From assembly GCA_959604825.1 (NCBI GenBank), contig CAUHCN010000009.1, forward strand, positions 1 to 64,000: 64,000 bases of DNA, read 5' to 3'. The stretch's first letter is position 1. Each line of letters opens with the position of its first letter. A model generated the notes under the pieces. That model did not search any database and had not been told where the DNA came from. It saw nothing but the letters and a program-made list of their open reading frames with translations. The stretch is from an uncultured Collinsella sp. GTDB lineage: Bacteria; Actinomycetota; Coriobacteriia; Coriobacteriales; Coriobacteriaceae. Position numbers and translations under genes: made by a program. Below, in pieces: positions 25,014 to 34,646 of the stretch.

Positions 25014-27656
25014 ATGTTAGACCGTTTTACCGATCGCGCGCGCAAGGTCATGTCCATGGCCAAGCAAGAAGCGCTCGATCTTCACTCAAATAAGGTGGGT
25101 ACCGAGCACCTGCTGCTCGCACTCGCCAAGGAGGACGAGGGCATTGCCGCCGAGGCACTGCGTTCGCTCGATATCTCCTACGACGACATCATGGATACTC
25201 TTAAAGAGGTCCAGACCACGGTTCCCGAGCCCAGTGAGGAGACCGAGGCGGCCAAGCTCGCCTTTACGCCGCTCGTCATTAGCGTGATGGAGCGTTCATT
25301 CCGCGTGGCGCGTGAAAACAACCAGACCTACGTGTCGACCGAGCACTTGCTGATCGGCATCGTCGAAGAGGGCAACGGCATGGCCATGGACATCCTCATG
25401 CGCCTGGGTGTGTCGTCCGCCTCCATCAAAAAGGCTATCGAGAAACTCACCGCCAAGGACCAGGATAAGAAGCGCCCGCTCGCTGGCGCCGGTGCTGGTC
25501 GTCCCGGTACGGGCCTGCCGTTCTTTAGCGGCTCGGATGCCTCCCAGCAAAAGGGGAGCGGCACCGATACACTTAAGCAGTTCGCGACCAACCTTACGCA
25601 GAAGGCGCGCGACGGCGAACTCGATCCGGTGATCGGCCGCGAAAAGGAAGTCCAGCGCATGATGGAGATCCTTTCGCGCCGCACCAAGAACAATCCGCTT
25701 ATCCTGGGCGATCCCGGCGTGGGCAAGACGGCTATCGTCGAGGGCCTGGCGCAGCAGATTGCTGCTGGCAACGTGCCCGAGAACCTCATGAACCAGAATA
25801 TCTGGACGCTCGACCTGCCGGGTCTTGTCGCGGGCGCCAAGTATCGCGGTGAGTTTGAGGAGCGCCTCAAGAACGTGATCCAGGAGGCCACCGAGGCCGA
25901 CGACGTCATCTTGTTTATCGATGAGATGCACACCATCATCGGTGCCGGTTCTGCCGAGGGCTCCATCGACGCGAGCTCCATGCTCAAGCCCGTGCTCGCG
26001 CGCGGTGCCTTCCAGATTATCGGCGCCACCACGGCCGAGGAATTCCGCAAGTACCTCACCAAGGACCCGGCCTTCGAGCGTCGCTTCCAGACCATCGATG
26101 TCGAGGAGCCGAGCGTCGAGGACACGGTCAAGATCCTGACCGCGCTCAAGCCGCGCTACGAGGAGCACCACCATGTGCGCTATACGCAGGGTGCTATCGA
26201 GGCCGCCGCGAACCTTTCCAACCGCTACATTCAGGATCGCTTCCTGCCCGATAAGGCCATCGACCTCATTGACGAGGCCGGTGCCCGCGCCCGCATCGCC
26301 GCCAACCGCGCGCCCGAGCCGGTGCGCGAGGCCGAGCATCGCATAGAGGAGCTCAAGGCCGCCGCGCAGGAGGCCACCGAGAGCGACGACATGAACAAGG
26401 CCGCCGAGATCACCGAGCAGCAGAAGGCTGCCGAGATTGAACTCGCCGAGGCCAAGGCTGCCTGGACCGCCGAGCTCGACGCCAGCCCGCTCACCATCGA
26501 TGTCTCCCAGATCGCCGATATCGTGTCCGTGACCTCGGGCGTGCCGGTGTCCTCGCTTACCGAGAGCGAGAGCCGGCGCCTGCTGCAGGCCGAAAGCGTG
26601 CTCAAGACACGTATCATCGGTCAGGATGAGGCTGTCGAGGCAGTTGCCAAGGCCGTGCGCCGCAGCCGCTCGCCGCTCAAGGACCCGCGCCGCCCCGGCG
26701 GCAGCTTTATCTTCCTGGGCCCCACCGGCACGGGCAAGACCGAGCTCGCCAAGACGCTCGCCGAGTATCTCTTTGGCAGCAAGGACGCGCTCATCAGTTT
26801 CGACATGTCGGAGTTCGGCAGCGAGTTCGAGGTCTCCAAGCTTATCGGTAGCCCTCCGGGTTACGTGGGCCACGACGAGGGCGGTCAGCTCACCAAGGCC
26901 GTGCGCCGTCATCCGTACTCGGTTGTGCTGTTCGACGAGATTGAGAAGGCGCACCCCGATATCTTCAACATCCTGCTGCAGGTGCTGGAAGAGGGTCGTC
27001 TGACCGATAGCCAGGGCAAGACGGTCGACTTCCGCAACACCGTGATTATCATGACATCCAACGTGGGCGCCCGCGAGATTGCGCAGGATGCAAGCGTTGG
27101 CTTTGGCACCACCGGCGAGCAGGGCCTTACCTCGAGCGAGATTCGCGGCCGTGCGATGGGCGAACTCAAGCGCCTGTTCCGCCCCGAGCTGCTCAACCGT
27201 ATCGACGACATCGTGGTGTTCCAGAAGCTCTCGGGCGAGAACCTGACCAAGATCGCGCACCTGCTGGTGGACGACCTGCGTCAGCGCCTGATTGCCAACG
27301 GCATGAACATCAAGCTCACCGATGCGGCCTATGACAAGATCGTGGCCGAGGGCACCGACCTCACCAACGGTGCGCGTCCGCTGCGCCGCGCTATTCAAAA
27401 GCTCATCGAGGACCCGCTGTCTGAGGAGCTTCTGGCTGGCGAGTGGGGCGAGGGCGATACCGTCCTGTGCGACGTGGCCGATGGCAAGTTTGTCTTTAGC
27501 CACGGCACGGGCGAGATCCCGGCACCGCGTCCGGCAGGTACGCTCGGTGGCGATACCGCCCCGGCGGCACCGCACACTGGCAGCGCCGCGCCCGTAAGCG
27601 GCGGCGTGACCTCGGGTCCCGGCGGCATGATGCAAGCCGGTTCCGGCGCGCTGTAA
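25014..27656 (+). CDS. clpC: ATP-dependent Clp protease ATP-binding subunit ClpC
   Basis: 880 aa AAA+ unfoldase that feeds proteins to ClpP. Clp N repeats fill residues 1-145. D1 has Walker A GDPGVGKT (232-239) and LFIDEMHT. A short coiled-coil middle region with [16 protein letters not shown] is of ClpC rather than ClpB size. D2 has GPTGTGKT (569-576) and [11 protein letters not shown]. The loop ASVGFGTTG carries the VGF tripeptide expected to dock on ClpP. A Gly/Ala/Pro-rich tail ends the protein. No ctsR, mcsA, mcsB or clpP is adjacent. ATG 25014 follows AAGAGGA. Confidence 0.95.
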   Translation: MLDRFTDRARKVMSMAKQEALDLHSNKVGTEHLLLALAKEDEGIAAEALRSLDISYDDIMDTLKEVQTTVPEPSEETEAAKLAFTPLVISVMERSFRVARENNQTYVSTEHLLIGIVEEGNGMAMDILMRLGVSSASIKKAIEKLTAKDQDKKRPLAGAGAGRPGTGLPFFSGSDASQQKGSGTDTLKQFATNLTQKARDGELDPVIGREKEVQRMMEILSRRTKNNPLILGDPGVGKTAIVEGLAQQIAAGNVPENLMNQNIWTLDLPGLVAGAKYRGEFEERLKNVIQEATEADDVILFIDEMHTIIGAGSAEGSIDASSMLKPVLARGAFQIIGATTAEEFRKYLTKDPAFERRFQTIDVEEPSVEDTVKILTALKPRYEEHHHVRYTQGAIEAAANLSNRYIQDRFLPDKAIDLIDEAGARARIAANRAPEPVREAEHRIEELKAAAQEATESDDMNKAAEITEQQKAAEIELAEAKAAWTAELDASPLTIDVSQIADIVSVTSGVPVSSLTESESRRLLQAESVLKTRIIGQDEAVEAVAKAVRRSRSPLKDPRRPGGSFIFLGPTGTGKTELAKTLAEYLFGSKDALISFDMSEFGSEFEVSKLIGSPPGYVGHDEGGQLTKAVRRHPYSVVLFDEIEKAHPDIFNILLQVLEEGRLTDSQGKTVDFRNTVIIMTSNVGAREIAQDASVGFGTTGEQGLTSSEIRGRAMGELKRLFRPELLNRIDDIVVFQKLSGENLTKIAHLLVDDLRQRLIANGMNIKLTDAAYDKIVAEGTDLTNGARPLRRAIQKLIEDPLSEELLAGEWGEGDTVLCDVADGKFVFSHGTGEIPAPRPAGTLGGDTAPAAPHTGSAAPVSGGVTSGPGGMMQAGSGAL

Positions 27657-27681
27657 GGCGTAACAAAACCTTGTGTCCACG

Positions 27682-27708
27682 AGGGCGTTCCAAAGGGGCG
27701 CCCTTTTT
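27682..27708 (+). terminator. Terminator after clpC
   Basis: AGGGCG...CGCCCT followed by a T-run (27704-27708). Confidence 0.8.
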
Positions 27709-27981
27709 CTGTTGGAAAGGCCCCTTCGTTCAAAGTGGATCTCATTAAACACATCAATGGCGTATGCATAAACGTTGATCAAGCGTTGAGGTTGGTTGAA
27801 GGGCCCAACGTCCCTTCGGTGCGGCCCGTCTAGCCTGCTTTATCTTAATAAAGTGGCGTTTCCCCGCCGTTAGCCGATGATGCAAGGGCGCTCGGCGTTT
27901 TCGACTGGTTTATGCACGCAAAGTCTGGGAATATACAAGTCGCATGTCTTACTGTCTAACCAGTTGCGCCAAGGAGGCACC
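27709..27981. other. Intergenic region before pepD
   Basis: No gene supported. The stretch 27840-27860 is AT-rich (tttatcttaataaagtgg) and may hold the pepD promoter, but no clean box pair is seen. AAGGAGG lies immediately before the pepD start. Confidence 0.4.
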
Positions 27982-29439
27982 ATGGATTACAAGATCACCG
28001 GCTACGAGCCCGCCCAACTGTTCCATTTCTTTGAGGAGGTCAGCGCGATCCCCCGTGGGTCTGGCAACGAGAAGGGCATCAGCGATTTCCTGGTTGCGTT
28101 TGCCAAGGAGCGCGGCCTCGATGTGTACCAGGACGAGGTCTACAACGTCATCATTCGCAAGCCCGCTTCTGCCGGCGCCGAGAATGCCCCGACCGTGATG
28201 CTGCAGGGCCACATCGACATGGTGTGCGACAAGCTGGGCTCTGTTGAGCACGACTTTACGACCGATGGTATCGACCTGGTCGTCAAGGATGGCGTCCTCA
28301 CCGCTAACGGCACCACCCTGGGCGCCGACAACGGTATCGCCGTCGCTCTGATGCTCACTGTTCTCGATGACGATTCGATCGTTCACCCCGCCCTCGAGTG
28401 CGTATTCACCACCGACGAGGAGACTGGCCTGGTCGGCGCCGAGACGCTCGACAAGTCCCAGATTAGCGCCCGCACCATGATTAACCTTGACTCCGAGGAA
28501 GAGGGCGTTGCCACCGTCAGCTGCGCCGGCGGCGTCGTTGTTACCTACACCTGCCCCATCGTGCGCGAGCACAAGACCGGCAGCACCCTCACGCTCGACA
28601 TCTCCGGCCTACTGGGTGGTCATTCCGGCAACGATATCAACCTGGAGCGCGGCAACGGCAACCTCATCATGGCCCGCATCATCGACCGCCTGATGGTCGC
28701 CGGCGAGCCCGCCATCGTTAGCTTTAACGGCGGCACTAAGGACAACGCCATCAACCGTGAGTGCAAGGCCGAGCTGGTTTACGCTGACCACGCTGCCGCC
28801 GAGGCCGCGGCCCAGATCGCAAAGGACATCATCGCCGACGTCACTGCCGAGCTCGAGGTCTTCGACCCCGGCTTTACCTGCACCGTCGAGATTGCCGACG
28901 ACGCCGAGGTCGAGGCCATGGACGAGAAGTCCGCACTTGCCCTCATTCGCGCTCTGCGTCTTGCCCCCAATGGTGTGATTCGCCGCAACGTCGCCACCGA
29001 CGGCTCCGTCGAGGTTTCCTCCAACATCGGTGTGGTTGCCACTTCTGACGACGAGGTCAAGATCATGCTGTCCCCGCGCTCCTCGATCACCTCGCTGCAG
29101 AACGAGTTCAAGGACCGCCTCCAGACGCTGGCCGATGTCCTGGGCTTCGACGCCAAGTTCGAGTTCGAGTATCCCGGCTGGAGCTATGCCGAGCATTCGC
29201 CGGTCCGCGACGTTTTTGTCGAGAGCTATCGCGAGCTCTTTGGCTCCGAGCTGCGCATCGAGTCCATTCACGCCGGCCTTGAGTGCGGCCTGTTTGCTGA
29301 GGCCCTGCACGGCCTGGACGCCATCGCCGTGGGCCCGACGCTCTCCGATGTCCACACCCCGGACGAGAGCATGGAGCTCGCTTCTGCCGAGCGCTTCTAC
29401 GAGCTGCTCATCGACGTCCTCAAGCGCCTCGCTGCGTAA
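27982..29439 (+). CDS. pepD: Aminoacyl-histidine dipeptidase (PepD, M20 family)
   Basis: 485 aa cytosolic metallopeptidase that cleaves dipeptides such as carnosine-type Xaa-His. Metal-site segments are visible in order: QGHIDMVCD, GADNGIAVA, TTDEETGLVGAE (catalytic Glu in DEE), and LDSEEEG. A lid domain lies mid-chain and the final metal His is in IHAGLECGL. Length matches the PepD group (about 480-490). ATG 27982 follows AAGGAGG; the longer frame from 27877 has no ribosome site. Confidence 0.92.
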   Translation: MDYKITGYEPAQLFHFFEEVSAIPRGSGNEKGISDFLVAFAKERGLDVYQDEVYNVIIRKPASAGAENAPTVMLQGHIDMVCDKLGSVEHDFTTDGIDLVVKDGVLTANGTTLGADNGIAVALMLTVLDDDSIVHPALECVFTTDEETGLVGAETLDKSQISARTMINLDSEEEGVATVSCAGGVVVTYTCPIVREHKTGSTLTLDISGLLGGHSGNDINLERGNGNLIMARIIDRLMVAGEPAIVSFNGGTKDNAINRECKAELVYADHAAAEAAAQIAKDIIADVTAELEVFDPGFTCTVEIADDAEVEAMDEKSALALIRALRLAPNGVIRRNVATDGSVEVSSNIGVVATSDDEVKIMLSPRSSITSLQNEFKDRLQTLADVLGFDAKFEFEYPGWSYAEHSPVRDVFVESYRELFGSELRIESIHAGLECGLFAEALHGLDAIAVGPTLSDVHTPDESMELASAERFYELLIDVLKRLAA

Positions 29440-29496
29440 AGGTCGCGCTAGCAGCAGTTCGAGCCACGTGCTAGCGGATTGCAAATGACATTACGA

Positions 29497-29540
29497 GAGG
29501 GGGCATCCGAACTTTTGCGACGGGTGCCCCCTCTTCTTTT
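29497..29540 (+). terminator. Terminator after pepD
   Basis: GAGGGGGCATCC (29497-29508) and GGGTGCCCCCTC (29522-29533), then TTCTTTT. It separates pepD from the convergent hipBA genes. Confidence 0.9.
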
Positions 29541-29563
29541 AAGAAATGTGGATTGATTGGCGC

Positions 29564-30868
29564 CTAGCCCATATCCGCCTTGATGAGGTCGAGGGTGCGC
29601 TGGCAGTTTTCGCGGACGGGGCCGAGCATGTGCTCGCGCAGGTCCGCCATGCCGGGCAGGTCGGCGTATTCGTCCATGATCTCTTCCATGCAAATGGGCA
29701 CCTCGTAGGCGAGGTCCATCATGGTCGCAAAGCAAAACTTCTCGGATAGCCCGGCATCGGTGAGCGCCGCCTCCAGCGCGGGGTCGCCCATACCGTGGTA
29801 TCGGCGGATAGCGCCTGGACCGATGCGCCCCACTCGATTTTCGCCGCCAACGCTCATGGCAAGGCGCGCCCGGCGGCGCATACGCTCGTACGCCAAGCCC
29901 GATGCGACATCGTACATGGGTGCGAGCGCTGCGTTTGTGCCTTTGCCTAGGATGAGCGAGTAGTTTTTAGCGTGTGCGTCAGGCGCTCCGATAATGGCGT
30001 TATAGAACAACATATAGGTAAAAAGCACAAGATTCATGTGGTGGGGGACTGTGTTAATCAGTCGTTCTTGGATGTCTCGTGTGGTTGGTCCTCCGTCGGC
30101 GGTGTATTTCTGGCTTGGCAATACACCGAGCGCCTGGCAAAAGTCCTCCTGATGCAGCCTTTCGATATTTCCGCTGCTATTGACCATTCTGTCGTACCGT
30201 TCAACGACGAGCGCGGCTTCGTCTTCAAATGTGCAATAGGAGACGTTGGCAGTTGGAATGCCAACACGCCGAGCCGTTTTCATGCAGACGAATTCGTTTA
30301 AGGCCTGATGTTTGAACCCAACGACACCATTTTTGAAGATATGGGTAGTGGGGGATGACCCTAGACATTCGCACCATTGGCCATTATGCCAAGCTAGTGC
30401 AAATTTGCCTTGGTTGCCGCCCAGGGACCAGCTTTCGTTGGAGCCCATCCATGTCTCTCTTTCGTCATCGCGAATTGCTTTGAGCTTGTGAGCGATTTGA
30501 GAATTGGTGAGCGGGCGGTATGCCGAGACCCTGCCGCGGGCGGCGCCTAATTGATCGGTTCGACAAAACTGAACGGCCCCCGCGCAGTCAAGACCGATAT
30601 GGCACAAGAGGGCGACGGGGTTGTTGGATGCAACGTCATGCTCGGCGGCAATAGCGCGACGCTGCTCTTGGCTGTCGGGCAAAAGGCCAAATAGGAACGG
30701 GCGGACGATGTTATGGCCATACGTGCGATTGGAAAGCGGCATTGTAAGCGATAGTGGTGCTCCGCGATAGGTTGGGGCGTATACAAAGCTGCAGAGTCCA
30801 TGCTCGTCTTGCCGGAGAGTGCCTGCGATTTCGCCACAAATGAGGGTCGCAAGCTCCATCTCTGCCAT
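29564..30868 (-). CDS. hipA: HipA-type Ser/Thr kinase toxin
   Basis: 434 aa. HipA kinases halt growth by phosphorylating targets such as glutamyl-tRNA synthetase. N-terminal subdomain 1-100; the Gly-rich, self-phosphorylating loop region WSLGGNQGK (147-155); SPTTHIFK (172-179); VVERYDR; catalytic loop PDAHAKN (297-303, D298) and the metal Asp in MYDVASG (D320). All catalytic residues expected of an active kinase are present. Directly follows hipB with no gap (TAA then ATG), so the pair is co-translated. Target unknown. Confidence 0.92.
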   Translation of the reverse strand: MAEMELATLICGEIAGTLRQDEHGLCSFVYAPTYRGAPLSLTMPLSNRTYGHNIVRPFLFGLLPDSQEQRRAIAAEHDVASNNPVALLCHIGLDCAGAVQFCRTDQLGAARGRVSAYRPLTNSQIAHKLKAIRDDERETWMGSNESWSLGGNQGKFALAWHNGQWCECLGSSPTTHIFKNGVVGFKHQALNEFVCMKTARRVGIPTANVSYCTFEDEAALVVERYDRMVNSSGNIERLHQEDFCQALGVLPSQKYTADGGPTTRDIQERLINTVPHHMNLVLFTYMLFYNAIIGAPDAHAKNYSLILGKGTNAALAPMYDVASGLAYERMRRRARLAMSVGGENRVGRIGPGAIRRYHGMGDPALEAALTDAGLSEKFCFATMMDLAYEVPICMEEIMDEYADLPGMADLREHMLGPVRENCQRTLDLIKADMG

Positions 30869-31300
30869 TTATTTCACAACCTTACAGCAAAAGGAGAGGT
30901 CTGAAGTGTCGGAAAGGCCTTGCTCGGCTGCGATTTGGGCCAGCAGGGCACCATAGGAAGATGGCGTTCCTTGTCGGGCGGGTCGTCTGCCTACGCTTGG
31001 CTTTGGCAGGGCATTCGAGTTCGCGATAGGGAAGTCCGCTATCGTCGTCGGATGTTCGGAGGGCGATGCGATGGAGTCGTTATCGCTTTGCGCAAAGAGA
31101 CCTATGCCGAGTGCGTTAAAGACGGTCAGTAACTTGTCGAGCCGAATGCCCGTGGCGTCTCCTAGCTCGAGCGATGCGAGCAGGCGCTCCGAAACGCCGG
31201 CTTTTTTAGCGAGGGCCGCACGGGTGATTTCCTGCGACTCGCGTGCCTGACGCACATAGATGCCAGCTTGGCGTGGTGTGGTGATGGGAAGGGTATCCAT
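30869..31300 (-). CDS. hipB: HipB-like antitoxin, XRE-family repressor
   Basis: 143 aa. An HTH of the Cro/C1 type spans residues 10-65 (AGIYVRQARESQEITRAALAK, GVSERLLASLELG). The remaining 75 residues form a Ser/Pro-rich tail with a C-terminal hydrophobic end. HipB of E. coli is only 88 aa, so the tail is unusually long and might contact HipA. A start 15 bases upstream (31315) exists but lies inside the operator and lacks a ribosome site. ATG 31300 has GGAG seven bases ahead. Probably represses its own operon through the palindrome at 31315-31355. Confidence 0.88.
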   Translation of the reverse strand: MDTLPITTPRQAGIYVRQARESQEITRAALAKKAGVSERLLASLELGDATGIRLDKLLTVFNALGIGLFAQSDNDSIASPSEHPTTIADFPIANSNALPKPSVGRRPARQGTPSSYGALLAQIAAEQGLSDTSDLSFCCKVVK

Positions 31301-31314
31301 GGCGATCTCCAACA

Positions 31315-31355
31315 TGCAGACTTTTGCATATCAGTATGACATGCAAAAGTCTGCA
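31315..31355 (-). promoter_or_regulatory. hipBA operator/promoter
   Basis: Perfect 15-bp inverted repeat TGCAGACTTTTGCAT (31315-31329) and ATGCAAAAGTCTGCA (31341-31355) with an 11-nt centre holding a -10-like CATACT on the minus strand. It ends 14 bases before the hipB start, the place expected for autoregulation by HipB. Confidence 0.8.
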
Positions 31356-31357
31356 CG

Positions 31358-31391
31358 AAAAGGCCTCATGCAAAACTTTGCATGAGGCCTT
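31358..31391 (-). terminator. mntP terminator
   Basis: AGGCCTCATGCAAA (31361-31374) and TTTGCATGAGGCCT (31377-31390) make a perfect stem. On the minus strand it is followed by TTTTCG. It sits between mntP and the hipBA operator and shares the ATGCAAAA/TTTTGCAT core with that operator. Confidence 0.8.
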
Positions 31392-31427
31392 GTACTGGCG
31401 TTGAGTTTTGAGCGATTGTGTTTGGCG

Positions 31428-32006
31428 TTACAGCGCCAAAATCCCCAGATGCTCAAGCATGATCTTAAACCCGATGAGGATGAGCACGATGCCGCCCACG
31501 ATGGTGGCAGGTTTTTCGTAGCGCGCGCCAAAGGTGTGGCCGATCGCTACGCCGGCGACGGAGAAGATAAACGTTGTGACGCCGATAAGCGATACAGCGG
31601 GAACGATGTCAACCGAGAGCGCCGCAAATGAGATGCCTACGGCTAGGGCGTCGATTGAGGTGGCGATGGCGAGGATCAGGTACTCGCCCAGGTCAATCTT
31701 TTCGGCATCCTTGCCGTCGCCTTCATTCTCGTCCTCGGTAAAGGCTTCCCACAGCATTTTGCCGCCGATAAAGGCCAAAAGGATAAAGGCGATCCAATGG
31801 TCGATGGGTCCGATGATGCCCATGAATTGACTGCCAAGCGCCCATCCGATTACGGGCATGCCGGCCTGAAAGCCGCCAAAGAACAGGCCGAGCACCGCGG
31901 CGACTTTAAGGTTGATCTTCTTCATGCCAAGGCCCTTGCAGATGGATACGGCAAAGGCGTCCATCGAAAGGCCAACGGCGAGCAGCACGAGCTCTGCGAG
32001 TCCCAT
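31428..32006 (-). CDS. mntP: Manganese efflux pump MntP
   Basis: 192 aa, six transmembrane helices in two repeats. Each repeat carries the acidic motif: GLSMDAFAVSICKGL (residues 13-27) and ATSIDALAVGISFA (about 117-130). These aspartates are needed for Mn2+ export in E. coli MntP. A charged loop (EDENEGDGKDAEK) separates the halves. ATG 32006 follows AGAGGGATC; the longer frame runs through the upstream riboswitch. Controlled by the Mn2+ riboswitch just upstream. Confidence 0.95.
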   Translation of the reverse strand: MGLAELVLLAVGLSMDAFAVSICKGLGMKKINLKVAAVLGLFFGGFQAGMPVIGWALGSQFMGIIGPIDHWIAFILLAFIGGKMLWEAFTEDENEGDGKDAEKIDLGEYLILAIATSIDALAVGISFAALSVDIVPAVSLIGVTTFIFSVAGVAIGHTFGARYEKPATIVGGIVLILIGFKIMLEHLGILAL

Positions 32007-32057
32007 AGTCTGATCCCTCTCTGCGGGCGGGCCCGCGTGTACCTCTTGGGGGAGTAA

Positions 32058-32195
32058 CAAAAAAGACCCGTGGCGTACGCGTTGCGCGCACAGCCACGAG
32101 TCTCGTTCATTAAGGCAAGCCAGGCCGCATCGGCCAGTGTGTTGACTTACCGCGCCACCGGAGGCGAACCCGGTCACGCGACTACTCCCTCATTC
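32058..32195 (-). promoter_or_regulatory. Mn2+ riboswitch (yybP-ykoY) with expression platform
   Basis: Minus strand. The conserved blocks GGGAGTAGTC (complement of 32180-32189), AGTCAACA and ACGAGAC appear in order. The 3' part GACTCGTGGC...GCCACGGGTC followed by TTTTTT (ending 32058) is an intrinsic terminator that uses the 3' strand of the aptamer. Mn2+ binding would therefore relieve termination and switch on mntP. Confidence 0.9.
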
Positions 32196-32363
32196 ATGTG
32201 AATCCCGATGCTACCACATAAGCAGCTCATTTGGGTTGGGGCTCTTTTGACTACCCCAGCGGTGTTCGCTCATTCTGTAAGCATCGGATTTTGCGGGCGT
32301 CACAGAGGCAAACCGTGAGAAACTTATTGACGTTTATGGAGCGTATACGATGGGAGCGATGCC

Positions 32364-33431
32364 TTGGATAAGAACGAGCTGCAAAAGCGTATGGAACAGG
32401 CCATCCGCCTGACGGCACCTGGCCAGCCGATCCGCACCGCCCTCGACATGATCATTGCTGGTCACCTGGGCGCTCTTATTTGCGTAGGCGACACCGAAAA
32501 CGTGCTCGCTGCTGGTAACGACGGCTTCCCGCTCAACATTTCGTTTACCTCGAACCGCCTGTTCGAGCTTTCCAAGATGGACGGCGCCATCGTCATCGAC
32601 GGCGACCTCACCCAGATCCTGCGCGCCAACTTCCACCTCAATCCCGATCCCTCGCTTGCCACGAGTGAGACGGGCATGCGTCACCGCACCGCCGCCCGCA
32701 TGTCGGTGCTCACGGATGCCATCGTGATCTCGGTCTCGGCCCGTCGTGCCGTCGTCAACGTGTACGTTCACGGCAAGAGCTACGAGATCCAGCCCGTCAC
32801 CACCATCATGAGCTCGGTCAACCAGCTCGTCGCCACGCTCCAGACTACCCGTCAGTCGCTCGACCGCTCCCTGCTGCGCCTGACGGCCCTCGAGCTCGAC
32901 GACTACGTTACGCTCGCCGACATTACCGGGATTTTCTCGAGCTTCGAGATCATGCAGCAGGCAAAGACCGAACTTAAGGATTGCATTGTCAAGCTGGGCA
33001 ACCAGGGCAAGCTCGTGCAGATGCAGCTCGAGCAGCTCGCCGGCTCCAGCATGGATACCGAGTACGACCTGATGATTCGCGACTATGCGAGCGATTCCTC
33101 CGAGGCCAATGCCGAAAAGATCCGCGCCAACCTGAGCCGTATGACGCCCAAGGACTTGTCCGACCCGCAGCATGTGGCGGCGGTTCTGGGTTACGACGAC
33201 CTGGACGAGGACTCCGTCATGACACCGCTGGGCCTGCGCACGCTTTCGCGCGTGTCCGTCGTGCGCGACGGCGTGGCCGAGAAGATCGTCGACGAGTATG
33301 GATCGCTGCAGGAGCTCATGGACGACATCAGCGAAGATCCGGAGCGCCTGGGCGACTTTGGCGTCAACAACCCTGCCATTCTTGCGGACTCCCTGTACCG
33401 CATGAAGGGCACCAAACAGGGGAACGCATAA
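32364..33431 (+). CDS. disA: DNA-integrity scanning diadenylate cyclase DisA
   Basis: 355 aa. Makes cyclic di-AMP from two ATP and scans DNA for branched structures. The DAC domain has KMDGAIVIDGD (D73-G74-A75) and ETGMRHRTAAR (R106-H107-R108). A helical linker and a C-terminal helix-hairpin-helix domain follow. The only in-frame start is TTG 32364, seven bases after GGGAG; an in-frame stop lies at 32328. First gene of the disA-ispD-ispF-cysS-rlmB-yacP run. radA is not next to it. Confidence 0.94.
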   Translation: MDKNELQKRMEQAIRLTAPGQPIRTALDMIIAGHLGALICVGDTENVLAAGNDGFPLNISFTSNRLFELSKMDGAIVIDGDLTQILRANFHLNPDPSLATSETGMRHRTAARMSVLTDAIVISVSARRAVVNVYVHGKSYEIQPVTTIMSSVNQLVATLQTTRQSLDRSLLRLTALELDDYVTLADITGIFSSFEIMQQAKTELKDCIVKLGNQGKLVQMQLEQLAGSSMDTEYDLMIRDYASDSSEANAEKIRANLSRMTPKDLSDPQHVAAVLGYDDLDEDSVMTPLGLRTLSRVSVVRDGVAEKIVDEYGSLQELMDDISEDPERLGDFGVNNPAILADSLYRMKGTKQGNA

Positions 33432-34159
33432 TGGCGCCCGTATGCGCCGTGGTCGTTGCCGGTGGCAGCGGCCAGCGCTTTGGTAACCCCGGTGGTAAGC
33501 AGCTCGTCAATGTAGCGGGCCGTCCGCTTATGAGCTGGTCCATCCGCGCATTTGACCGTAGCAATAAGGTCGGCCATATCGTCGTGGTTTGCCCTGCCGA
33601 GCGTCGTGCCGAGATGCGCCGCCTGGCCATCAGCCCGTATTCGTATAGCACGCCCATCAGCTTTGCCGATGCCGGCGAGACCCGCCAGGATTCCACCCGC
33701 GCCGGCGTGCACGCGGTGCCGGCGGGTTTCGAATATGTCGCCATCCACGATGGCGCCCGTCCGCTCATTACGACCGAGGCTATCGACCACGCTATCGACG
33801 TGCTCGTGAGCGACCGTGCCCTCGACGGTGTCGTGTGCGGCCAGCCTGCCATCGACACACTCAAAATCGTCGATGGCGACAACATCGTTGAGACGCCGCC
33901 GCGCGAGCTGTACTGGGCCGCGCAGACGCCGCAGATTTTTAGTGTCGACGCCATGAAGCGCGCCCATGCCGCGGCGATTGCCGAGGGCTTTATCGGCACG
34001 GACGATTCGTCACTGGTCGAGCGCATGGGTGGGCGCGTCCGCTGTGTCCAGAGCCCGCGCGATAACCTTAAGGTGACGGTACCCGAGGACCTGCGTCCCG
34101 TAACCGCGATTCTGCTTGGCCGCATGGCCGAGGGAGAGGACCTTCCCCATGTTCAGTAA
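33431..34159 (+). CDS. ispD: 2-C-methyl-D-erythritol 4-phosphate cytidylyltransferase
   Basis: 242 aa, MEP pathway. Nucleotide-binding VVVAGGSGQRFGN and the downstream Lys (GGKQL) at the N-terminus, VAIHDGARPL in the core (seen as YVAIHDGARPL), and TDDSSLVERMG near the end. Its ATG shares one base with the disA stop (TAATG), and ispF starts inside its end, so the three are coupled. A longer open frame to 32981 is an antisense-free artefact inside disA. Confidence 0.95.
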   Translation: MAPVCAVVVAGGSGQRFGNPGGKQLVNVAGRPLMSWSIRAFDRSNKVGHIVVVCPAERRAEMRRLAISPYSYSTPISFADAGETRQDSTRAGVHAVPAGFEYVAIHDGARPLITTEAIDHAIDVLVSDRALDGVVCGQPAIDTLKIVDGDNIVETPPRELYWAAQTPQIFSVDAMKRAHAAAIAEGFIGTDDSSLVERMGGRVRCVQSPRDNLKVTVPEDLRPVTAILLGRMAEGEDLPHVQ

Positions 34160-34643
34160 CCTGCGCATTGGCCATGGCTACGACGTTCACCGTCTGGTGG
34201 AGGGGCGTCGATGTATCATCGGCGGTGTCGACATTCCCTACGAGCGCGGCCTGCTGGGCCACTCGGATGCCGATGTGCTCGCGCACGCCTTGGCCGACGC
34301 CATTCTGGGCGCCTGCCGCGGGGGAGATATCGGCAAGCTATTCCCCGATACCGACCCTGCCTACGAGGGTGCCGATTCGATGGTGCTGCTCGCTCGCGTG
34401 ATGGACTATGCGCGCGAGCTGGGCTTTGAGTTTGTCGATGCCGACTGCACCATTGCCTGCCAGCAGCCTAAGATCACCCCGCACCGCGATGCCATGCGCG
34501 CCAACCTTGCCCATGCCCTGGGCGTTGACGTCGAAAACGTGGGCGTTGCCGCCACTACGACCGAAAAGCTCGGCTGGGAAGGCCAAGGCGAGGGAATTGG
34601 CGCCTGGGCCGTCTGCCTGCTACAGAAAACCGTTAAGGAGTAA
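34149..34643 (+). CDS. ispF: 2-C-methyl-D-erythritol 2,4-cyclodiphosphate synthase
   Basis: 164 aa, MEP pathway. The metal-binding motif GHGYDVHRL is at residues 8-16. LLGHSDADVLAHALADAILGA follows, and then the C-terminal ATTTEKLGWEGQGEGI. ATG 34149 overlaps the last 11 bases of ispD and gives the family's normal N-terminus. Some bacteria fuse ispD and ispF; here they are separate but overlapping. Confidence 0.95.
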   Translation: MFSNLRIGHGYDVHRLVEGRRCIIGGVDIPYERGLLGHSDADVLAHALADAILGACRGGDIGKLFPDTDPAYEGADSMVLLARVMDYARELGFEFVDADCTIACQQPKITPHRDAMRANLAHALGVDVENVGVAATTTEKLGWEGQGEGIGAWAVCLLQKTVKE

Positions 34644-34646
34644 CGA

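Noticed and set aside
32981..33430. N-terminal extension of IspD
   Set aside because: Lies wholly inside disA in another frame; family start and TAATG overlap support 33431.
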